The notes under the pieces are model-generated. The model worked only from the letters and a program-made list of their open reading frames with translations, was not told where the DNA came from and ran no database searches. From an uncultured Draconibacterium sp. (GTDB taxonomy: Bacteria > Bacteroidota > Bacteroidia > Bacteroidales > Prolixibacteraceae), in NCBI RefSeq assembly GCF_963676815.1, contig NZ_OY781365.1:3134501-3198500 (forward strand): 64,000 nt of DNA. The letters are read 5' to 3'. The stretch's first letter is position 1. Each line of letters opens with the position of its first letter. The translations under genes were made by a program, and so were the position numbers. Shown here one piece after another: positions 9,065 through 16,483 of this stretch.

Positions 9065-9381
9065 CCGCTGATACGGTCCATTATTTCGTCAACCCTGATT
9101 CGCTCTTCGTTTAAAAGCACCAGTTGTAGTTTTTCTTTCTCGAGGCGCTCGCTAACCATTGGCCCAACTTCACCGGTAACAATGGTTGTAACACCTTGTT
9201 CTTTTAAAAAATCAACCAGCTTAATACCACTGTGTTTTTCATTTATAAACCGGTTTTCCTCAATAGAATATTGGTTTTTCTCAACATCAAACAGTACAAT
9301 GAATTCACATTTACCAAAACGAAGGTCGAGAAAAGACTTTTCTGTTTTGCCTGAGGATGTTATCGCGAAAATTTTACTCAT
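9061..9381 (-). CDS. NifB/NifX domain (dinitrogenase cofactor-like) protein
   Basis: 106 residues forming a single NifX/NifB-type domain: FAITSSGKTEKSFLDLRFGKCEFIVLFD and KLVDFLKEQGVTTIVTGEVGP match the conserved strand and Gly-rich turn. In nitrogen fixers such domains carry iron-molybdenum cofactor precursors, but free-standing short versions occur widely in anaerobes, often with Fe-S or CxxC partners, and their role is not settled. No nitrogenase gene is nearby. Convergent 4-base overlap with the YjjX-type gene. Confidence 0.82.
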   Translation of the reverse strand: MSKIFAITSSGKTEKSFLDLRFGKCEFIVLFDVEKNQYSIEENRFINEKHSGIKLVDFLKEQGVTTIVTGEVGPMVSERLEKEKLQLVLLNEERIRVDEIMDRISG

Positions 9382-9429
9382 AATACAACTGTTTTAGCTT
9401 TTAATAATAACAATTATATCTCAAAAAGT

Positions 9430-9783
9430 TTAATCTTTTTTTAATTTGTTTAATTCTTCCCAGTATTCGACAGCTCTTCGTGTGTGGGGAATACAGATGG
9501 TTCCGCCTACCACGTTGGCAACGCTAAAAACTTCAAACACCTGATCGGTAGTAACCTTTAGTTCATGACATTTCTCGAGGTGGTATTTTACGCAATCGTC
9601 GCAACGCAGTACCAGCGATGTTGCCAATCCCAGCATTTCTTTAACATTAGCGCCCAAAGCACCTTCTTTGTAGGTTAAAGTGTCGAGACTGAAAATTCGT
9701 TTCATTACTTTGTTATCCGAGTCCAGAATTTTTTCATTCATTTTTGCCCGGTATTCGCCAAATTCTTCCACTAAGTTTCCCAT
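9430..9783 (-). CDS. Carboxymuconolactone decarboxylase / AhpD-like protein
   Basis: 117 residues. The AhpD-like core is visible as EMLGLATSLVLRCDDCVKYHLEKC, with the redox CxxC pair (CDDC) and the following His, then VFEVFSVANVVGGTICIPHTRRAV. Proteins of this type either act as alkylhydroperoxidase-like thiol reductases (CxxCxxxH form, as here) or as decarboxylases; the CxxC favours the thiol redox role. Small all-helical cytoplasmic protein. Followed on the same strand by the NifX-like gene after about 50 bases. Confidence 0.87.
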   Translation of the reverse strand: MGNLVEEFGEYRAKMNEKILDSDNKVMKRIFSLDTLTYKEGALGANVKEMLGLATSLVLRCDDCVKYHLEKCHELKVTTDQVFEVFSVANVVGGTICIPHTRRAVEYWEELNKLKKD

Positions 9784-9953
9784 AATTTCCTATTTTAATT
9801 GTGGTGGCAAAGTTAGGTTAAGTTTTAAATTCTGAAAAAACCAGTAAAAAATATCAACAGTTAAAAGCTTTGTTTTGCTGCTTTCATATTACTTAAAGAT
9901 TAAAGGCAATGTTATGTGGATAAAAACCGTTCGTGTTTTAGATGTTTTTAAAT

Positions 9954-9961
9954 TATATTTG
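9954..9961 (+). promoter_or_regulatory. Bacteroidota -7 promoter element for the SPOR gene
   Basis: TATATTTG matches the TAnnTTTG -7 consensus exactly and lies 22 bases before the ATG at 9984. A -33 TTTG-like element is not clear. Confidence 0.55.
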
Positions 9962-9983
9962 CGCACTCAATAAAAAAGGAATA

Positions 9984-10448
9984 ATGAGGACTTTTTTGCT
10001 GGTTTTAGTTGGTCTGTTGGCCACAAATTTCTCGTTCGCCCAAGTTGATCTTTCTGAAGAGATGGTTGTTGATACAAGCAACATTGCTATTTTAGAGCGA
10101 CTTGATGTGAACCGGGACGCACGGCTGGACAAGATGCTAAAATGGCATATTGAAAAGAACCAAAAAAGAGAGGGGATGAATGGGTACAGAGTTGAGATCT
10201 TTTTTAGTTCGAGTTTGGACGCTAAAGAACAAGCCCTTAATCTGAAAACCGAATTTCTGACAAACTACCCCGAATTTCCAGTTCATATAAAATTTATTGC
10301 ACCAAACTTTCGGGTTCGTGTAGGCGATTTTAGAACGAAAAATGAGGCCTTGAAATTGTACAAAAAAGTACAAAAGGATTATCCTGCAGCTTTTATTGTT
10401 CCTGATGTAATCGAATTTCCATTGTTGAAACAAAATCAGTATGAGTGA
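9984..10448 (+). CDS. Exported SPOR-domain protein
   Basis: 154 residues from the ATG at 9984. This start is preferred over an in-frame ATG at 9942 because it begins directly with a signal peptide (MRTFLLVLVGLLATNFSFAQ), has AGGA five bases upstream, and lies downstream of the promoter element. The C-terminal half (about residues 70-145) has the SPOR pattern: NGYRVEIFFSSSLDAKEQAL, FPVHIKFIAPNFRVRVGDFRTKNEAL. SPOR domains bind denuded peptidoglycan glycan strands, so a periplasmic cell-wall role is likely. The stop overlaps the start of the amidotransferase gene by 8 bases, implying translational coupling. Confidence 0.85.
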   Translation: MRTFLLVLVGLLATNFSFAQVDLSEEMVVDTSNIAILERLDVNRDARLDKMLKWHIEKNQKREGMNGYRVEIFFSSSLDAKEQALNLKTEFLTNYPEFPVHIKFIAPNFRVRVGDFRTKNEALKLYKKVQKDYPAAFIVPDVIEFPLLKQNQYE

Positions 10449-12339
10449 CCAGATTAAACACGAGTGTGGCATTGCTTTAATTCGTTTGTTAAAACCGCTT
10501 TCTTACTACCATAAAAAGTATGGTACCTGGAAGTACGGACTGAACAAGTTGTACCTTTTAATGGAAAAACAGCATAACCGCGGACAGGACGGCGCCGGAA
10601 TTTGCTGTGTAAAATCAGAACTCGATCCGGGTAATCCGTATATAAGTCGGTTCCGCTCGGTTGAGCCAAATCCAATAAAAGATGTTTTTGATAAGGTGAA
10701 CAAACCTTTGAAAAAAGCGAAACGCAACAATTTCGACATCAACGACCCGGAATGGGCCGAAAACAATTTCCCGTTTGCCGGAACGCTTTACCTGGGGCAC
10801 TTGCGCTATGGAACTTTCGGTAAAAACAGTATTGATTTTACCCACCCGGTAATGCGCCAAAATAACTGGAAATCGCGTAACCTGGTTTTGGCAGGTAATT
10901 TTAACCTTACCAATACCGACGAGCTTTTTAATGTGCTGCTTAATTTGGGGCAACATCCAAAAGCGTATACCGATACGGTAACTGCACTCGAAAAAGTGGG
11001 GCATTTTCTCGATGAGGAAAACCAGCTGCTTTTCAGAAAATATAAAAACGAAGGCTACGATAATAACGAGATTTCGCCGTTGATTGAGCAAAACCTCGAT
11101 ATTCAGAATATTTTGGAGCGTGCCTCGAAAGACTGGGATGGCGGCTATGCTATGGCTGGGTTAGTTGGGCACGGCGATGCTTTTGTGGTTCGCGATCCGT
11201 GGGGAATTCGCCCGGCACATTATTATGCCGACGATGAAATTGTGGTGGTAGCTTCGGAGCGCCCTGTGATTCAGACGGTAATGAACCTGGAGGAAGGCGA
11301 TGTGCAGGAAATTGGTCCTGGTGAAGGACTGATCATTAAAAAGAACGGAAAAGTTTCGAGAGAAATGATCCGTGTGCCACATAAAAGAAAATCATGTTCT
11401 TTCGAGCGAATTTATTTCTCGCGCGGTAGCGATAAATCAATCTACCAGGAAAGAAAGCAGCTGGGGCGTTTGTTAACGCCAATTGTTTTGGAGGCTGTTG
11501 ATTATGATTACGAAAATACTGTATTCTCATACATTCCGAACACTGCCGAAACGGCTTTTTATGGTTTGGTTGACGGAGTTCGTCATCATTTGGTAGATTG
11601 GAAAATCGATCAGATTCAGCAGAAAAATGGTTCATTGTCGGACAAGGATATTAAACGCATTTTGTCGTTTGAACCACGGGTCGAGAAAATTGCCATTAAA
11701 GACGTGAAGCTGCGAACATTTATTGCCGACGATGCCAGTCGCGATGATTTGGTAGCCCACGTTTACGATGTTACTTACGGCGTAATTCAGAAAGATAAAG
11801 ATACGTTGGTAATTATCGACGATTCGATTGTACGTGGTACAACGCTGAAAAAAAGTATTCTGAAAATACTTGATCGCCTGAAACCGAAAAAAATCATTGT
11901 GGTTTCATCGGCACCGCAAATTCGTTACCCCGATTGTTACGGAATTGACATGGCACGATTGGATAAGTTTATTGCATTTAGTGCCGCCATCGAGTTGTTG
12001 AAAGATCACGGAAAGGAATCAATAATTCAGCAGGTGTACAAAAAATGTAAAGATCAGGAGAACTTGCCAAAAGAAGAAATGGTGAACTACGTGCGCGAAA
12101 TTTACAAACCTTTTACTGCTGAAGAAATTTCGGCTAAAATTGCCGAATTGTTAAAGCCTGAAGATTGTAACGCCGAGATTGAGATTGTATACCAGTCGAT
12201 TGAAAATTTACATAAGGCTTGCCCGAATGATTTGGGTGATTGGTATTTTACGGGTAATTATCCAACACCTGGTGGAAATAGGGTAGTTAACGGATCGTTT
12301 ATCAACTACATTGAAGGAAAAGACGCCAGAGCTTACTAG
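10441..12339 (+). CDS. Long-form amidophosphoribosyltransferase (PurF-type) protein
   Basis: 632 residues, well above the 470-505 of ordinary PurF. An N-terminal class II glutamine amidotransferase domain begins at MSDQIKHECGIA, where Cys9 would become the N-terminal nucleophile after loss of a short propeptide; QHNRGQDGAG and LRYGTFG follow. The phosphoribosyltransferase domain carries the PRPP loop TLVIIDDSIVRGTT (about residues 454-467) and IRYPDCYGIDM. PurF makes 5-phosphoribosylamine, the first step of purine synthesis. Insertions and the C-terminal extension (about 570-632) make it a Bacteroidota-type paralogue; whether it is the housekeeping PurF cannot be decided here. Coupled to the SPOR gene, ending in a bidirectional terminator. 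Confidence 0.88.
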   Translation: MSDQIKHECGIALIRLLKPLSYYHKKYGTWKYGLNKLYLLMEKQHNRGQDGAGICCVKSELDPGNPYISRFRSVEPNPIKDVFDKVNKPLKKAKRNNFDINDPEWAENNFPFAGTLYLGHLRYGTFGKNSIDFTHPVMRQNNWKSRNLVLAGNFNLTNTDELFNVLLNLGQHPKAYTDTVTALEKVGHFLDEENQLLFRKYKNEGYDNNEISPLIEQNLDIQNILERASKDWDGGYAMAGLVGHGDAFVVRDPWGIRPAHYYADDEIVVVASERPVIQTVMNLEEGDVQEIGPGEGLIIKKNGKVSREMIRVPHKRKSCSFERIYFSRGSDKSIYQERKQLGRLLTPIVLEAVDYDYENTVFSYIPNTAETAFYGLVDGVRHHLVDWKIDQIQQKNGSLSDKDIKRILSFEPRVEKIAIKDVKLRTFIADDASRDDLVAHVYDVTYGVIQKDKDTLVIIDDSIVRGTTLKKSILKILDRLKPKKIIVVSSAPQIRYPDCYGIDMARLDKFIAFSAAIELLKDHGKESIIQQVYKKCKDQENLPKEEMVNYVREIYKPFTAEEISAKIAELLKPEDCNAEIEIVYQSIENLHKACPNDLGDWYFTGNYPTPGGNRVVNGSFINYIEGKDARAY

Positions 12340-12356
12340 TTTTGGATTCAATTATA

Positions 12357-12395
12357 AAAAATGGCCCGCTACTTTTTTAGTAGCGGGCCATTTTT
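12357..12395. terminator. Bidirectional terminator between convergent genes
   Basis: Perfect 12-bp stem ATGGCCCGCTAC (12361-12372) / GTAGCGGGCCAT (12380-12391) with T after it and A before it. It serves the plus-strand amidotransferase and the minus-strand acyltransferase that ends at 12414. Confidence 0.93.
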
Positions 12396-12413
12396 ATTTC
12401 GAGACGTGGTATT

Positions 12414-13373
12414 TTATTCAACCGTTGGCCATTCATCGTCTTCCTTACCTTTTATGTAAGTTTCAATGTGGCGGTCAACTTTAACCTCGTAAATGTCTTT
12501 AATTGTTAAAATAATTCCGGTTTCAAGTACATTCCCAAATACCTCGTTTTTAATTGTTCCAAAGGTTTTCATCGATGGCGAAAGGTTCATGTATGCATTT
12601 ACCAGAGGAGGAATATTTTCGCCGTAGGTTCTAACGTTTTGTACCAGAATTTTGTAGTCATCTTTGTATTCCGGGCCAACAAAAAGTTTTTCCATGGCGT
12701 CCATGTCGATGTTAAATTCAACCGGATTTAACGGGTATACAAGATTTTCTTTATCGCGGAAATATTTTTTGAAGAAATACTGAATCAGATTACGGGCTTC
12801 GTCATGAAAATGCTCGTACATCGTGATCTTTCCAAAGAAATATTTTATCTCCGGATGGTCAACAGTAAGCGCACCCAGTCCATCCCAAAGGTTATCGAGT
12901 GCAAAAAGAGCTTTGGCTCCGGCTTTGCTCGACTGGTAGGCCGGTTGCACAAACGAGCGTCCCAGTTCCAATGTGTAGGGCAGGTAGTTCTCTTCAAATT
13001 CTTTCGAAAAATGAAATACACGCGATGTAGCCAACTTTATGTTGCCATCTTTGTCGCGGGGCGCATCGGCGCACAAAACATATCTGTAACCGCCTAAAAT
13101 TTCTTTGGCATCCGGATCCCAAACAATCAATTGTTTGTAAGGATTTTCTGCCGTGTCGTAACTGTCAATATCGGTTTCCTTGCCGGTTCCGCCACCAGCA
13201 TCTCTGAATGTTATCTCGCGCAAACGGCCCAACTCGTGCATAATTGCCGGCGAGTCGTGCGCAGTTACAATATATATTTCGTTACCACCTTTATTGGTTT
13301 TTCGAAGTAATTTTTCAGGAGTCAGCTCTGCATAAATTTCTTCTCTCGCTATAGGTGTTATTATATCCTTCAT
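12414..13373 (-). CDS. GNAT-type N-acyltransferase, probable amino-lipid (glycine/ornithine lipid) synthesis, GlsB-like
   Basis: 319 residues from the ATG at 13373; an upstream in-frame TTG (13403) is less likely. It has an OlsB-like acyl-ACP-dependent N-acyltransferase pattern: ELGRLREITFRDAGGGTGKETDIDSYD, YKQLIVWDPDAKEILGGYRYV, TLELGRSFVQPAYQ and ALFALDNLWDGLGAL. In Bacteroides the paired proteins GlsB and GlsA acylate glycine on nitrogen and then oxygen to make glycine lipids; the adjacent upstream gene here is the matching O-acyltransferase type, which supports this role. The amino acid used (glycine, ornithine, other) cannot be told. Its own TAnnTTTG element lies about 125 bases upstream. 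Confidence 0.82.
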   Translation of the reverse strand: MKDIITPIAREEIYAELTPEKLLRKTNKGGNEIYIVTAHDSPAIMHELGRLREITFRDAGGGTGKETDIDSYDTAENPYKQLIVWDPDAKEILGGYRYVLCADAPRDKDGNIKLATSRVFHFSKEFEENYLPYTLELGRSFVQPAYQSSKAGAKALFALDNLWDGLGALTVDHPEIKYFFGKITMYEHFHDEARNLIQYFFKKYFRDKENLVYPLNPVEFNIDMDAMEKLFVGPEYKDDYKILVQNVRTYGENIPPLVNAYMNLSPSMKTFGTIKNEVFGNVLETGIILTIKDIYEVKVDRHIETYIKGKEDDEWPTVE

Positions 13374-13496
13374 TTGAAACTTTTTATCTGTCCGTGTTCC
13401 CAATTACCGAAACATGTTGTGTAGAAAGTGTCTTGTTGACATTACGCTAATTCTACATACTTGTTTCGAGTCCCTTTCTTTTTGAAAATTGGAATA

Positions 13497-13504
13497 CAAA
13501 ATTA
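13497..13504 (-). promoter_or_regulatory. Candidate -7 promoter element for the GlsB-like gene
   Basis: On the minus strand TAATTTTG fits TAnnTTTG exactly. It implies a leader of roughly 115 bases before the ATG at 13373. No -33 element is clear. Confidence 0.4.
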
Positions 13505-13538
13505 AAAAAATCATGTGAATGCAGTTCGATAATGGCGT

Positions 13539-14390
13539 TTAATTTACTGAACCAGAACTTTCTTTTAGTTTGTAAACTTTGTTTTTTACCCACTCGGCCC
13601 ACTCCTGGTGTGTTTTTGTGCCGTCAAAAGTGGTGTGTGGAATGGGTTTCCCGAAATAAAGATGAACGTCGGTATTTTTATGTTTTATCGTCTCATCGGG
13701 AAGAAAAAACATTTCGAGGTTCCATTTTATTTTGAAAAATTTCCTGAATTTTGCCAATCGGTAAAAGCGGTTTGAATTTCGTCCGCTAATAAAAACCGGA
13801 ATAACATCGCGTTTGTGTTTGATGGCTTTGCTTATAAAGTGCTTCTTCCACTCCAAATCCATAATTTGCCCTTTAATTTTTCGTGATGCCAGTCCTGACG
13901 GGAAAATCAATATCTGGTCTTCGGAGTTGTAGCATTCTGATAGTTTTTTTGCAGCTTCGCGCGCGTGACCACCGTGTTTGTTAACCGGAACAAAAACCGG
14001 GCTTAACTGTGGAATATTCAGCAAAATATCGTTAGCCAGAAATTTGAACGCTCCCAGTCGTGCTTCCACGTTTTTCATTAATAGCATCCCGTCGAAACCA
14101 CCAAGTGGATGGTTGCTCGCAAAAATGTAACGCCCTGATTTCGGGATGTTTTCACTGTTATGAACAAATTCGCGAACATTAAATTCTTCAACCACCTGGT
14201 CAACAAATTCAATTCCTTTCAGGTGTCCGTACTTCTCAAGAAAAGTATTTACCTCGTCAAGGTGAAGAATATTGTTCAGATAACGAAATACAAATCCCGG
14301 GATAAACTTTGCAAGCCCCGGACTTTTGGCAGCAAATACCTCCCTGATTCGGATTGGCTTGTAGCTTTTCGTGCTATTCTCTGTCGTCAT
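13539..14390 (-). CDS. PlsC-like O-acyltransferase, GlsA-like
   Basis: 283 residues. It belongs to the lysophospholipid acyltransferase superfamily: the NHx4D block is ASNHPLGGFDGMLL (about residue 92), the second block LIFPSGLASRKIKG (about 160), followed by VIPVFISGRNSNRFYRLAK. This NHPLGG form is typical of the hemolysin-like acyltransferases in amino-lipid synthesis. With the N-acyltransferase downstream (165-base gap) it likely forms the two-step pathway for a glycine- or ornithine-type lipid. Peripheral inner-membrane protein expected. Confidence 0.83.
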   Translation of the reverse strand: MTTENSTKSYKPIRIREVFAAKSPGLAKFIPGFVFRYLNNILHLDEVNTFLEKYGHLKGIEFVDQVVEEFNVREFVHNSENIPKSGRYIFASNHPLGGFDGMLLMKNVEARLGAFKFLANDILLNIPQLSPVFVPVNKHGGHAREAAKKLSECYNSEDQILIFPSGLASRKIKGQIMDLEWKKHFISKAIKHKRDVIPVFISGRNSNRFYRLAKFRKFFKIKWNLEMFFLPDETIKHKNTDVHLYFGKPIPHTTFDGTKTHQEWAEWVKNKVYKLKESSGSVN

Positions 14391-14620
14391 TGCTGGTTTA
14401 TTTGCAGCGGCAATTAACTAAAAAATGCTTAATCTGAAAAATGTATCTATCCTGATTCTTGGCATTAAAATCTCTGTCCTTTCAATTTATTCCACCGCCA
14501 AGTATTTAGTTGAAGGCGAGTGTGGAGCAAAATAATTCTGCAGAAAAATGAGTTATTAACGATGTGTTGATTGTTTTGATTGGATTTTAATAAGTTGATA
14601 ATCAGTATTTAAAAATAGGA

Positions 14621-14650
14621 TTTAAACAGGTTTGAACAGGTTTTAAACTT
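14621..14650 (+). repeat. 10-nt-period direct repeats upstream of mraZ (TTTnAACAGG)
   Basis: TTTAAACAGG (14621-14630) and TTTGAACAGG (14631-14640), followed by TTTTAAAC and preceded by a degenerate AAAAATAGGA unit. The 10-base period places the copies on one face of the helix, as for a protein binding site. It lies 41 bases upstream of the MraZ-type repeats and differs from them in sequence. Confidence 0.55.
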
Positions 14651-14690
14651 TTCGCTGTTGGTTTATCAACAAAAACAATAGAAAATGAGG

Positions 14691-14730
14691 TGGAATGAAA
14701 TGGAAGAATATGGCATAAAATGGAATAAAA
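14691..14730 (+). promoter_or_regulatory. MraZ-type operator: four 10-nt direct repeats (TGGnAtnAAA)
   Basis: Four consecutive decamers, TGGAATGAAA, TGGAAGAATA, TGGCATAAAA, TGGAATAAAA, each starting with TGG. MraZ in other bacteria binds TGG-type direct repeats with a 10-base period upstream of its own operon, so this is very probably the autoregulatory site of the dcw cluster. A near-consensus -7 element TACACTTG (14740-14747) lies directly downstream, so bound MraZ would cover the -33 region. Confidence 0.85.
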
Positions 14731-14739
14731 TTGTATTTT

Positions 14740-14747
14740 TACACTTG
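14740..14747 (+). promoter_or_regulatory. Candidate -7 element of the dcw operon promoter
   Basis: TACACTTG is one base off TAnnTTTG and lies 22 bases before the mraZ ATG, just after the MraZ-type repeats. Confidence 0.4.
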
Positions 14748-14769
14748 ATAAAAAGACTTTTAGGAATTT

Positions 14770-15216
14770 ATGGCATTTTTCGCAGGAACATATCAGGCAA
14801 CCATCGACGACAAAGGGCGGGTGGTTCTTCCGTCGGCTTTTAAGAAGGCGATGGGCGAAAATATTCCTGATCAGGTTGTTCTGGAAAAGAATCGACTGGG
14901 GAAATGCCTTGATATTCATCCGATGGAAGTGTGGCAGGAAAAAGTGGAGAAGTTTCAGGCCAAAGTACGCGCCAGTACCAATCCTGCACATTTTGCCGCT
15001 TTGCGTCAGTATTTCCGGAATTTTGCTCCGGTTAGCCTCGCCGCAAACGGTCGGATAAATATTCCTGATGAATATTTAAAGTACGCGAACCTGGAGGGCA
15101 AGGTAACATTCCTTGGAATGGGTGCCTCTATTAGCCTGAGCAACGAAATCGTGGCAGAAGCCGACGATATATCTGATGATGCTTATCTGGACATGTTGAG
15201 AGAATTTGATTTGTAG
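14770..15216 (+). CDS. mraZ: Transcriptional regulator MraZ
   Basis: 148 residues with two SpoVT-AbrB type DNA-binding half-domains: DDKGRVVLPSAFKKA (about residues 13-27) and AANGRINIPDEYL (about 95-107). MraZ forms ring oligomers that bind TGG repeats and control the dcw cluster. The four 10-base repeats at 14691-14730 fit autoregulation. First gene of the cluster; rsmH follows after 5 bases. Confidence 0.96.
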   Translation: MAFFAGTYQATIDDKGRVVLPSAFKKAMGENIPDQVVLEKNRLGKCLDIHPMEVWQEKVEKFQAKVRASTNPAHFAALRQYFRNFAPVSLAANGRINIPDEYLKYANLEGKVTFLGMGASISLSNEIVAEADDISDDAYLDMLREFDL

Positions 15217-15221
15217 GGAAG

Positions 15222-16127
15222 ATGTCTGATGTTTATCACATACCGGTTTTGGCAGCCGAAAGTATCGAGGGGATGAATCTGCATCCCGGTGCCAGTGTTG
15301 TTGATGCTACCTTCGGAGGTGGCGGTCATTCAGCAATGATATTGAATGCACTTGACAGTGGTGGTCGCTTGTTTGCTTTCGACCAGGATGAAGACGCTGC
15401 CGGGAATGCCATAGAGGATGACCGGCTTTTTTTTATTCGTCATAATTTTCGTTACGTCCGCAATTTTCTGCAATACTACGATGTAGAACAGGTAGATGCC
15501 GTATTTGCTGATCTGGGCGTTTCGTCGCACGAGTTTGATGAGGCCGAGCGCGGATTCTCATTTCGTTTTGATGCGCCGCTCGACATGCGCATGAATCGTG
15601 AGGCCGGGCTTGATGCCGCAAAAGTGGTGAATGAATACGATGAAGAAAAACTTCAGATGATATTCAGGATGTATGGCGAAGTTAAGAATGCCCGCAAACT
15701 TGTTGCTCAAATTATTAAAGCCCGTAATGAGGCTCCCATAAAAACAACTACACGTTTAAAAGAAATTGCATCGGCTTGTGCTCCAAAGGCAATCGAGAAT
15801 AAATATCTGGCGCAGGTTTTTCAGGCACTTCGTATTGAGGTTAATGAAGAAATGGAGGCTTTGCGCGAATTTCTGATGGCATCGCTTGAGGTGCTGAAGC
15901 CAGGAGGCCGGTTGGTCATTCTTACTTATCACAGTTTGGAAGACCGCCTGTGTAAGAATTTTATGCGTGCCGGAAATTTTGAGGGAAAAATTGAAAAAGA
16001 CTTTTACGGGAATGTGCAGTCGCCTTTTAAACTCATAAACCGAAAAGTGATTGTGGCCGGAGAAGAGGAGTTGAACGCCAATCCACGGTCGAGGAGTGCA
16101 AAGCTAAGAATAGCAGAGAAAATTTAA
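15222..16127 (+). CDS. rsmH: 16S rRNA (cytosine(1402)-N(4))-methyltransferase RsmH
   Basis: 301 residues (also called MraW). It methylates N4 of C1402 in the P site of 16S rRNA with S-adenosylmethionine. Motif I is VVDATFGGGGHS (about residues 26-37). VDAVFADLGVSSHEFD, RGFSFRFDAPLDMRMN and the late ILTYHSLEDRLCKNFM are all present. Second gene of the dcw cluster; ftsL follows after 3 bases. Confidence 0.96.
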   Translation: MSDVYHIPVLAAESIEGMNLHPGASVVDATFGGGGHSAMILNALDSGGRLFAFDQDEDAAGNAIEDDRLFFIRHNFRYVRNFLQYYDVEQVDAVFADLGVSSHEFDEAERGFSFRFDAPLDMRMNREAGLDAAKVVNEYDEEKLQMIFRMYGEVKNARKLVAQIIKARNEAPIKTTTRLKEIASACAPKAIENKYLAQVFQALRIEVNEEMEALREFLMASLEVLKPGGRLVILTYHSLEDRLCKNFMRAGNFEGKIEKDFYGNVQSPFKLINRKVIVAGEEELNANPRSRSAKLRIAEKI

Positions 16128-16130
16128 AGA

Positions 16131-16481
16131 ATGGCAGAGCAAAATAAAAATACAAGAAAACGAACCGGTATGAAGTCCTTTATTGGGGGGACCATATTGA
16201 CAGACGAACGGACATTGAAGCAAATGCCGTTTGTGGCATTTCTTGCGGTTTTGGGATTGCTTTTAATTGCGAATCGTAACTGGTCGGAAAGCACGCTGCG
16301 CGAAATTGTGGTGTTGCAGGAAGAGTTGGAAGAATTACGATCGGAATCAGTAACGCTATCTGCCAAATTGATGGATGCAAGTCGTCCGTCGGAAGTAGCA
16401 AAACGAGTTGAGGAGGCCGGAATTGGTTTGCAAGAACCAATGCGTCCGCCACAAAAAATAACGGTTGAAAAAGAAGATTAG
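16131..16481 (+). CDS. ftsL: FtsL-like cell division protein
   Basis: 116-residue bitopic protein: basic cytoplasmic N-terminus, one membrane segment (MPFVAFLAVLGLLLIAN, about 32-48), then a heptad-rich coiled coil (LREIVVLQEELEELRSESVTLSAKLM) and a short periplasmic tail. Sequence is divergent as usual for FtsL; identification rests on topology and on its place between rsmH and the transpeptidase gene. FtsL links FtsQ/FtsB to FtsWI at the division site. Confidence 0.85.
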   Translation: MAEQNKNTRKRTGMKSFIGGTILTDERTLKQMPFVAFLAVLGLLLIANRNWSESTLREIVVLQEELEELRSESVTLSAKLMDASRPSEVAKRVEEAGIGLQEPMRPPQKITVEKED

Positions 16482-16483
16482 CA

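Noticed and set aside
9061..9381. NifX-like gene as evidence for nitrogen fixation
   Set aside because: Free-standing NifX/NifB-type domains are common in non-fixers and no nitrogenase gene is present.
13374..13403. Longer start (TTG at 13403) for the GlsB-like acyltransferase
   Set aside because: The extension adds a non-conserved-looking 10 residues from a rare start codon, while an ATG at 13373 begins the recognisable protein.
14592..14671. TTATCAAC-type words in both orientations upstream of mraZ, resembling DnaA boxes
   Set aside because: Each has a mismatch to the DnaA consensus, and there is no cluster, AT-rich unwinding element or origin-linked gene nearby.
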